This document shows positions 18,297 through 24,740 of a stretch of 64,000 nt of DNA, piece by piece (the stretch's first letter is position 1; every line of letters starts with the position of its first letter). The DNA is from AG-12 sp027339635. Its GTDB lineage: Bacteria; Chloroflexota; Dormibacteria; Aeolococcales; Bog-877. The notes under the pieces were generated by a model. It made no database searches and was not told the origin of the DNA. It was given only the letters and a program-made list of their open reading frames with translations. The stretch covers positions 1 through 64,000 of the forward strand of contig DAHWNZ010000010.1 in NCBI GenBank assembly GCA_027339635.1. The letters run 5' to 3'. Both the position numbers and the translations under genes were made by a program.

Positions 18297-19289
18297 TCAA
18301 TGGCCCACCGTGTAGAGCACGAGCCCCAGAAAGGCCAGGACGAAGCTGCCCCCCAGATACTCCGGCACCCGCAGGATCCGGATTTTGGCGAGCGCCGATT
18401 CAATGCCCACCAGCAGAAGGGCTGCTCCCATCATCTTCAGCGCCAGCGTCACCAGCGCCCAGAGAAATGCCAGAGGCGTGATCGCAGTTGCCAACCCCAG
18501 GGGAAGCACCAGCACGTTGAGCCACACGATCAGGAGCACGAAGAGCTTCATGTAGCCGCCCCACTCCATCAGCGCCTGGTCGGGGCCGGAAAACTCGAGC
18601 AAGCGTGAGGACTCGATCATCGACAACTCCTGCGAGCTGTTGGGGTTGTCGATGGGCAGGCGTCCGGCCTCGGCGAGCACCACCAGCAGGAAGGCGGCTG
18701 CGACCAGGGCGTGGCTCGGGACGACGTGAGAGGCGCTGGTGAACAGAGTGTCGTTGACGACGAAGGGGACGGTCCCTCCGGATATGAAGCCGACGGCGAA
18801 GAACACCACGATGAACGTCGGCTCCGCCAGGGAGGAGACGAAGCGAGAGCGGCTGGCGCCCAGACCTCCGTACGGGCTGCCGCTGTCCATGGCTGCCAGG
18901 TTGGCGAAGAAGCCGCCAATGCCGATCACGAAACCGCTGCCTACCATGTCCGCCATGAGCGCCCAGCTGAGCGGCATCGCCGTCAGCACCGGAATGAGCA
19001 TCGCGAAGGCCAGCGGCACCGCGAACACGACGTAGGGGGCCATCCGGAAGACCCAGGATGCGTAAGGAGTGGCCATTCTCTCCTTGCCCAGCAGCTTCCT
19101 CAAATCGTGGTATGGCTGCAGCGGGGACGGGCCCCGGCGGGATTGAACCTTCGCCTTCAGGTTCTCAATCCACCCCTTCAGCAACGGGGAGAGGGCGAGC
19201 ACGGTCAGGACCGCAATCACCTGACCGATCGCGGCAGCCAGCATCAGATCGCCCCGGGGGCCAGGCGGCCCGATGCTCGGCCCGGCCAT
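18297..19289 (-). CDS. HyfC/NuoH-like membrane anchor subunit, first gene of the Ehr operon
   Basis: The 330-residue protein has about eight helices and belongs to the NuoH/HyfC family that connects the soluble iron-sulfur arm to the membrane. Diagnostic segments are the N-terminal loop KAKVQSRRGPSPLQPYHDLRKLLGKE and the LAEAGRLPIDNPNSSQELSMIES segment, which corresponds to the FAE-R-PFDLPE loop of NuoH. It opens the operon, so the promoter should lie in 19290-19600. ATG 19289 is used; an internal ATG at 19244 is possible and would remove a proline/glycine-rich extension. Confidence 0.9.
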   Translation of the reverse strand: MAGPSIGPPGPRGDLMLAAAIGQVIAVLTVLALSPLLKGWIENLKAKVQSRRGPSPLQPYHDLRKLLGKERMATPYASWVFRMAPYVVFAVPLAFAMLIPVLTAMPLSWALMADMVGSGFVIGIGGFFANLAAMDSGSPYGGLGASRSRFVSSLAEPTFIVVFFAVGFISGGTVPFVVNDTLFTSASHVVPSHALVAAAFLLVVLAEAGRLPIDNPNSSQELSMIESSRLLEFSGPDQALMEWGGYMKLFVLLIVWLNVLVLPLGLATAITPLAFLWALVTLALKMMGAALLLVGIESALAKIRILRVPEYLGGSFVLAFLGLVLYTVGH

Positions 19290-19459
19290 CGCCCGCCCTC
19301 AGAGTCAGCGCGACCAGGGATCGGGGCGCAGGACCTCCGCCGCTGCGAAGCGCGCGGATGGCCCTGGCACCTCGCGCGAAATCCGCCAAGAGGGTCCCCT
19401 TCCCTGAGGGAAGACCACAGGTGGTCGGGGCGACGAGGCGCGGCCGACACCGGACATCT

Positions 19460-19486
19460 GATGGGCGCAGAGTACTGCGCCACATC
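19460..19486 (-). other. Hairpin in the Ehr operon leader
   Basis: On the minus strand GATG-t-GGCGCAG pairs with CTGCGCC-CATC around a TACT loop: an 11-bp stem with one bulge, about 170 nt upstream of the first Ehr gene. It could be an RNA leader element or an operator. Confidence 0.4.
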
Positions 19487-19539
19487 CGGACAACAGAGCA
19501 ACGCGGCTCTCCTTGTGAGGGCTGACCAAGAACTTCTCG

Positions 19540-19588
19540 GTAGAAGCCATTAGCCGGCGAGCCGACATACGCGGGCCTCATCGCGTCG
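19540..19588 (+). repeat. Imperfect dispersed repeat, copy B
   Basis: GTAGAAGCCATTAGCC, then CCGAC, CGCGGGCC and TCGCGT in the same order as copy A at 11493-11540. It lies 250 nt upstream of the Ehr operon start. Confidence 0.55.
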
Positions 19589-19815
19589 CTGCTGGCATTC
19601 TCCCAGAGTGTGAGACGACCATGCAACCTCGAGATTGACAGGTCTGGCTGAGACGGCCACCAGGCCACGGGTTGACGGCTAGGACCGCGCTCAGCGGAAG
19701 CGGAGTGTAGACCCCGCCAATTCGGCAGCTGCCCTGGGCGCTCGGGCAAGTGCCCCACCCAGCCCAGTGGGCGGGGGGCTGGACCAGGATCGCGGCGCCC
19801 GCTCGCGGGCCCTTC

Positions 19816-21639
19816 CTACTCCTCTCGCAGCGGCAGGGGGAGTTTGGCCACGACCACGTTGCGGCGGCGCCGAAAGGCGGATGAGAGCACAAGGTCGAGA
19901 TGGTTGTGCAAGGCCCGGTGCCAGAATCGACGTGGTTGCACGACCGGGATCAGCAGCACCACCCGCCTGGTTGCCGACGGCTTAAGACCTCCCACATAGC
20001 GCACCAGCGGCCTGGAGACCGAATGGTACTGAGACCTCAGCACCACCAACTCGACCCCGGGGTCCCATCTCTTCCAGGCCTCTTGGACAGCCTTCTCGCG
20101 GTCATCGTCTTCGGAGAAGACGACCGTGACCGCATGCACCTCATCGCCCATGGACAGGGCCTGCGAGAGGGCGTCCCTGGTCAGCCGGGAGACATCGGTG
20201 AAAGGCACCACCACTATCGAGTGCGCCCTCTTCGGCTTGGCAGGGCGCTCCCCGATGCGCAGCTCAGCGTCCACCCCCCGGTAGTACCTGTGAACTCTTA
20301 CGAACAGCAGGATCAGAAGCGGGATGGCCACCACCACCACCCACGCTCCCTCGCGGAACTTGGTGAATACGAAGATCAGGGTCGAGACGCCACTGGCGGT
20401 GGCACCCAAGGCGTTGAGCGAGGCCCGCCAGCGCCAGCCACTGTCGCGGCTTTGGACCCAGTGACGCACCATCCCCGTCTGGGCCAGCGTGAAACCGGTG
20501 AATACTCCGATCGCGAACAGGGGGATCAAGGAGTCGGTGTTGCCCCCCGTCGCCACCAGCAGGACGGCCGCCAGTACCGCCAGCGCCAGGATGCCGTTGC
20601 TGAACACCAGCCGGTCTCCGCGAATCGCGAACGCATGGGGCAGACGATTGTCCCGAGCCAGCAGGCTTGCTAGAACCGGCAGCCCGCCAAAGCTGGTGTT
20701 GGCGGCCAGCGCCAGCACCAGAGTGACCAGGATCGAGATGGCGTCGAAGGCCCAGCCCCGGCCGATGGCGTAGGAGACGATCTGGTTGAGCACCGCGTTC
20801 CCTGCCCTCGGCTCGACGTGAAAGCGCTGCACCAGAACGGCCAGGCCGAGAAGCATGGCCGCCAACAGGATTCCCAGCATCAGTTCGGTCTGGCGCGCGG
20901 TTCTAACCCTGGGCTTGTGGAACAAGGGAACGCCGTTGGCGATGGCCTCCACCCCGGTCAGGGCGCTGCAACCGGCGGAGAACGCCTGCAGCACAAGGAG
21001 GACGCCGACCGCCTGCAGTGCGTGGGTGGCGACCTGAGCCCCGCCCGGCTGACGCAGGGACGGGTCGAGTGGATGCACCAATCCAATTGCGATCACGGCC
21101 AGCAGAGCCAAGATGAAGCCAAGGGTCGGGACCAGGAACGCCCTGGCCCCCTCCGCCAACCCCCTCAGATTCAGGATGGTGATGACAACCAGGATCCCGA
21201 GACAGATCGGCACTGTCAGGGGATAGAGGCTCGGGAATGCCGAGGTGAGGGAGGCCACTCCGGCGGCTATCGAGACCGCCACGGTCAGGGTGTAATCAAC
21301 GATGAGTGCGGCGCCGGCCAGAAGCGAGAGCCAGCGCCCGAGGTTGGCCCGGGCCACGGCATAGGCGCCCCCGCCGCCCGGGTACGCCACGATCACCTGC
21401 ATGTAGGAGGCGACCAGCAGCCCGAGCAGGCCGACGATCGCCAGGCTTATCCAGGGTGCCAATCGGAGGGCCGCGAGGCCGCCGGCGCCAAGAGCGACCA
21501 GGAGAGCCTGGGGTCCGTAGGCGACGGATGTGAGCGCGTCCAGGGAGAGGGCCGAGAGGCCCTCCACCGGGCTTATCTCCTCCTTGGCTCCCTCGCTCGA
21601 GCGCAGCGGGCGCCCGAGGACAATCCTGCCAATCTTCAA
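19816..21639 (-). CDS. APC-superfamily permease, KimA-like potassium importer
   Basis: The 607-residue protein equals the length of characterised KimA transporters. Residues ~25-470 form a 12-helix APC/LeuT fold (SLDALTSVAYGPQALLVALG; AYPGGGGAYAVARANLG; FSAGCSALTGVEAIANGVPLF). Residues ~480-607 are a cytosolic UspA-like domain (SIVVVPFTDVSRLTRDALSQAL...VTVVFSEDDD). KimA proteins carry out high-affinity K+/H+ symport and are shut by c-di-AMP. An amino-acid permease role cannot be excluded. The TTG start has GGGAG 8 nt upstream. It is transcribed toward the Ehr operon but separated by 526 bp, so co-transcription is possible but not shown. Confidence 0.82.
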   Translation of the reverse strand: MKIGRIVLGRPLRSSEGAKEEISPVEGLSALSLDALTSVAYGPQALLVALGAGGLAALRLAPWISLAIVGLLGLLVASYMQVIVAYPGGGGAYAVARANLGRWLSLLAGAALIVDYTLTVAVSIAAGVASLTSAFPSLYPLTVPICLGILVVITILNLRGLAEGARAFLVPTLGFILALLAVIAIGLVHPLDPSLRQPGGAQVATHALQAVGVLLVLQAFSAGCSALTGVEAIANGVPLFHKPRVRTARQTELMLGILLAAMLLGLAVLVQRFHVEPRAGNAVLNQIVSYAIGRGWAFDAISILVTLVLALAANTSFGGLPVLASLLARDNRLPHAFAIRGDRLVFSNGILALAVLAAVLLVATGGNTDSLIPLFAIGVFTGFTLAQTGMVRHWVQSRDSGWRWRASLNALGATASGVSTLIFVFTKFREGAWVVVVAIPLLILLFVRVHRYYRGVDAELRIGERPAKPKRAHSIVVVPFTDVSRLTRDALSQALSMGDEVHAVTVVFSEDDDREKAVQEAWKRWDPGVELVVLRSQYHSVSRPLVRYVGGLKPSATRRVVLLIPVVQPRRFWHRALHNHLDLVLSSAFRRRRNVVVAKLPLPLREE

Positions 21640-21804
21640 TATCGGGCTCCCGGATTCATCAAGCCATCGGCCCCGCCAGCAGGCGGATGGGCGCGCCCTC
21701 GCAGGGTACAGGAGGGGCCAGACACGCGGACGCCGGAACCTAAGTCGAGTCGGTCCATCCTGAGCCGTCCCGGTGGAGCGGGGGGATTGGGTCGCTTGCG
21801 GTTG

Positions 21805-23139
21805 CTATGAGGCGGGCCCGGCCCGCGTGGCCAGATGGCCCAGCCGCGGATGCGTCTCGCCAAGGAAGAGCGCCAGGGTCAAGGTCGAGGCGATGGTCAG
21901 CCCGGCGGTCACCCAGAAGGCGGGCGCCAGGCCGAACACGGCGGCCACCCCGCCCAGGACAAGTGGCCCCACGGCGTACCCGCCGTCCCTCCAGAGCCGG
22001 TAGACGCCAAGGGCCCCGCCACGCCACCGTGGGGCGGCCACGTCACCCACTGTCGAGATCAGGTTGGGGTAGATCATCGCCATCCCCAATCCCATCACCA
22101 CGGCCGCCAGCAGCCAGGGCCCAAACCCGTGCAGGAGCGGAAACATCGCCACGCCCAGAGCTACCAGGCAAGCTCCCCCCAGGATTAGGGGCCGGCGGCC
22201 CAGCCAATCAGCCAATTGCCCGGTGGGAACCTGCCCCAGCCCCCACACCCAGGCGTAGACGCCGACCAGCAAGCCGATCTGCCAGAGCCTCAATCCGCGA
22301 GCCAGAAGGTACAGCGGCAGGATGCCAATCATCAGGCTGTCCGCGAACTTGTTGACCATGCCAGCCTGGCAGACCGCCATCATGCCCCGGTGACGCCAGC
22401 TCACTTGGCGCAGAAGCCAGAGCAGGCCCGGCGCCTCGATGCCGCTTGTTCGATCCCCGGGGAGCCGGTCTCTCTGCAGGTCCCCATGAACCTGCTCCGC
22501 GCGAGCCTTCCCCACCGACTCTTTCGTCGGCCAGACGGTCAACAGCATCCCGAGCGCGGCCACCCCCAGAGCCAGCAGGTAAGGGGCTGGGCGAAGCCCG
22601 TAGAGGGTGACCAGAAATCCGGCTCCGAAGCCGCCAAGGCCCACCCCGACGTAACCACACGCCTCGTTGATGCCCACCGCCAAACCCCTGTTGCCGGGGC
22701 CGGCCAGGTCGATCATGGAGGTCACCGCCATGGTCCAGGTGAGCGCCTGGTTGACTCCCAGGAATGCGTTCGCGACGAGTACCCAGACCCAGCTCTGGGC
22801 AAAGATTATGAGAACCACGTAGGGAACCGCGAACGCCCAACCGAGGAGCAGCAAGGGCCTCCGCCCATGGCGATCGGACAGGCGTCCCGAGACCAGGTTC
22901 ATCACTGCCTTGACCGCCCCGAAAGCGGAGATGAACGACACGGTGTAGAGGATCGAAGTGACTCCGAAATCCCGACTCGCCAAGGGGGGCAACGCGACCC
23001 GCTCCACCCCGATGGTGCTCCCGACCAGGAGGGTCAGCAGACCAAGCAGCCCCAGCTGCAGGCGGTTGCGTGCGAATCCCAGTGCGGGAGACCCCTCAAC
23101 CGTGGCCACCGCCCGGTCCGTCCCTGACCGCCGCGCCAC
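21805..23139 (-). CDS. Major facilitator superfamily transporter
   Basis: The 444-residue protein has about 12 helices with the MFS motif A as GRLSDRHGRRPLLLLGW between helices 2 and 3. A degenerate copy, GQLADWLGRRPLILGG, is in the second half, and there is a charged central loop. The substrate is unknown. It ends a short unit: its start is only 8 nt from the stop of the ArsR-rhodanese regulator, so both are read from the same promoter and the transporter is probably under control of that regulator. Export of a metal, metalloid or sulfur-related toxic compound would fit but is inference. Confidence 0.87.
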   Translation of the reverse strand: MARRSGTDRAVATVEGSPALGFARNRLQLGLLGLLTLLVGSTIGVERVALPPLASRDFGVTSILYTVSFISAFGAVKAVMNLVSGRLSDRHGRRPLLLLGWAFAVPYVVLIIFAQSWVWVLVANAFLGVNQALTWTMAVTSMIDLAGPGNRGLAVGINEACGYVGVGLGGFGAGFLVTLYGLRPAPYLLALGVAALGMLLTVWPTKESVGKARAEQVHGDLQRDRLPGDRTSGIEAPGLLWLLRQVSWRHRGMMAVCQAGMVNKFADSLMIGILPLYLLARGLRLWQIGLLVGVYAWVWGLGQVPTGQLADWLGRRPLILGGACLVALGVAMFPLLHGFGPWLLAAVVMGLGMAMIYPNLISTVGDVAAPRWRGGALGVYRLWRDGGYAVGPLVLGGVAAVFGLAPAFWVTAGLTIASTLTLALFLGETHPRLGHLATRAGPAS

Positions 23140-23147
23140 CGGCCCAT

Positions 23148-23813
23148 TCAGGCCGCTCCACGGTCCACTCCCCTACCCGAGACGGCCCACTCTGGGTAGC
23201 CACCGGCCAAGCGCCTCGCCCTGCGGCCCGCTTCGCGCAGGCGCACCACAGCCTCGCCGGAGAACAGGCAGAACGGACCACGGCAATACGCCACGACCTC
23301 GCGACCTGAGGGCAGTGACGGCAGGGCCGCGCCAAGCTCCTCCAGGGGGATCGACACGGCTCCCGGGATGTGCCCGGCCAAATACTCCAGGCGCGGCCGC
23401 ACATCTATCAGGACAACCTCCGACAGCTCCATCAACCGTTCCAATTCCTCGGAGGTGACCGGAGCCACGCCGTCCGGTTGCCCAAACTTCTCCGCTATCA
23501 CCCGTTCCATCTGCGGCGAGCTCCGGACGGCAAGTTCCCGCAGCCCGAGCCACAGCCGCAGCACGTCCTCACTCGCGAGCCGGTATCGGACGGAGACGCC
23601 CTGCCGCTGGCGGGCGACCAGATGAGCGTCGGCCAGCAGCTTCAGGTGGTGCGATGCGTTCTGGATGCTGAGCCGGGACTCCCGGGCCAGCTGCTCCACG
23701 GAACGCTCACCCTGACCTAGGAGATCCAGGAGCTCGAGCCGATGCCCGTTCGCAAGCGCGGCACCGGTCGCGGCCACCTCGCTGTAGAAGCTGTCTTTAA
23801 ATATTCCATTCAT
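23148..23813 (-). CDS. ArsR-type regulator fused to a rhodanese domain
   Basis: In this 221-residue protein, residues ~15-95 are an ArsR winged helix (ALANGHRLELLDLLGQGERSVEQLARESRLSIQNASHHLKLLADAHLVARQRQGVSVRYRL). Residues ~125-215 are a rhodanese domain (VVLIDVRPRLEYLAGHIPGAVSIPLEEL...) with the active-site loop AYCRGPFCLFSGEA, which keeps the persulfide-forming cysteine. Such fusions are taken to be one-component sensors of reactive sulfur or of metalloids bound at Cys. The gene heads a two-gene unit with the MFS transporter. Two palindromes immediately upstream (23823-23860) are likely operators. The ATG at 23813 lies in an unusually AT-rich leader. Confidence 0.92.
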   Translation of the reverse strand: MNGIFKDSFYSEVAATGAALANGHRLELLDLLGQGERSVEQLARESRLSIQNASHHLKLLADAHLVARQRQGVSVRYRLASEDVLRLWLGLRELAVRSSPQMERVIAEKFGQPDGVAPVTSEELERLMELSEVVLIDVRPRLEYLAGHIPGAVSIPLEELGAALPSLPSGREVVAYCRGPFCLFSGEAVVRLREAGRRARRLAGGYPEWAVSGRGVDRGAA

Positions 23814-23822
23814 CTTTTTATG

Positions 23823-23860
23823 ATACGATATTAGTCGTATTTTGCGCGATCTCGCGCAAA
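23823..23860. promoter_or_regulatory. Two palindromes, likely ArsR-type operator and promoter
   Basis: ATACGA-tattag-TCGTAT (23823-23840) is followed directly by a 20-bp palindrome, TTTGCGCGA-tc-TCGCGCAAA (23841-23860). They sit 10-47 nt upstream of the ArsR-rhodanese start in an AT-rich pocket. ArsR proteins often bind imperfect ATA...TAT dyads. The second palindrome may serve the divergent methyltransferase gene. Confidence 0.7.
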
Positions 23861-23984
23861 CCTTTTGTGCCGCTCCCCCGTTCCACTGGCGAGCGGTCCA
23901 CGCTCACCATCGCGGCGCGGCGAGACGACGTGTGCCAAGCTCTACCGGCTGCGACGGCACGGCCCTTGGGGAAAGGAGTGGAAG

Positions 23985-24602
23985 GTGAGCATGGCCCATG
24001 ACTCCTGGGATAGGCGCTTCGCGGAGCACCGCTGGTCCCAGGAACCCGATCCGTCCCTGGTCGAACTGTGTCAGACGGTCCCTCCAGGCGATGCCATCGA
24101 CCTGGGGTGCGGTCCGGGCCGCAACGCGGTGTGGCTCGCCCATCGCGGCTTCCACGTGGTCGGCGTCGACACCTCCGTGGTGGGACTGGAACAGGCGGCG
24201 GAGAGAGCGAAGGTGGAGGGGGTCACCCTAGAACTGGTGGCAGCGGACATCTTCAAGTACAAGGTCCCACTCGGGGCCTTCGATTTGGCGGTGGTCGCCA
24301 ATATGCACCCTGGTCCCGATCGCCTGGCGGCACTCCTCAGAAGTGCCACAGACGGCCTCAGGCAGGGGGGTCACCTGTTTGTGGTCGGTCACCACATCGA
24401 CAGCCTGGGCCACGGAGGACCTCCGCGGCATGACCTCCTCTTCACCGAGGACAGGCTGCGGCAGGCGTTACCAGCGGGTTTGCTGGTGGAACGGTTGGAG
24501 ACCTTGGAACGTAGTAGAAGCGACAGCGGATCCCTTGACTCAAGCCGCGATGTGCTGCTCTGGGCCAAGATGGGTGCCCGACCCCCAAGAGATGATGTGT
24601 AG
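23985..24602 (+). CDS. Class I SAM-dependent methyltransferase
   Basis: The ~205-residue protein has the SAM-binding motif I as AIDLGCGPGRNAVWLAHRG, motif II VVGVDTSVVGLEQA, and an AADIF motif. The overall order fits TehB/UbiE-like small-molecule methyltransferases. The opening DSWDRRFAEHRWSQEPDPSL is typical of a subgroup annotated as tellurite- or thiopurine-like methyltransferases. GTG 23985 has AGGAG 6 nt upstream; ATG 23991 is equally possible. It is divergent from the ArsR-rhodanese/MFS unit and shares its regulatory region, so joint control of detoxification by methylation and export is plausible. Confidence 0.82.
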   Translation: MSMAHDSWDRRFAEHRWSQEPDPSLVELCQTVPPGDAIDLGCGPGRNAVWLAHRGFHVVGVDTSVVGLEQAAERAKVEGVTLELVAADIFKYKVPLGAFDLAVVANMHPGPDRLAALLRSATDGLRQGGHLFVVGHHIDSLGHGGPPRHDLLFTEDRLRQALPAGLLVERLETLERSRSDSGSLDSSRDVLLWAKMGARPPRDDV

Positions 24603-24740
24603 AGACCGACCGGATCTCATGCTCCCGTCGAGAGGCCACGTCCCCGGGTCCGGGGCCCACCCGGATCGAGGCCGATCTCTTAACAGCGCCATATTTCCCA
24701 TGGTGCAGGCTTGGATGCGTGCAATCGAGACGGAGTTGTG

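Larger units (their letters stand above)
19290..19815. other. Upstream region of the Ehr operon, no gene recognised
   Basis: This 526-bp space separates the Ehr operon from the downstream end of the KimA-like gene. It holds a strong hairpin (19460-19486) and one copy of a dispersed repeat (19540-19588). No reading frame here resembles a known protein. The operon promoter must be in it or in the neighbouring gene. Confidence 0.5.

Noticed and set aside
21640..21804. c-di-AMP (ydaO-type) riboswitch upstream of the KimA-like gene
   Set aside because: The leader lacks the conserved GGGGACCCAA and GGGGUGAAUC blocks and the overall pseudo-symmetric arrangement. Only a short TGAATCC match was found, which is expected by chance.
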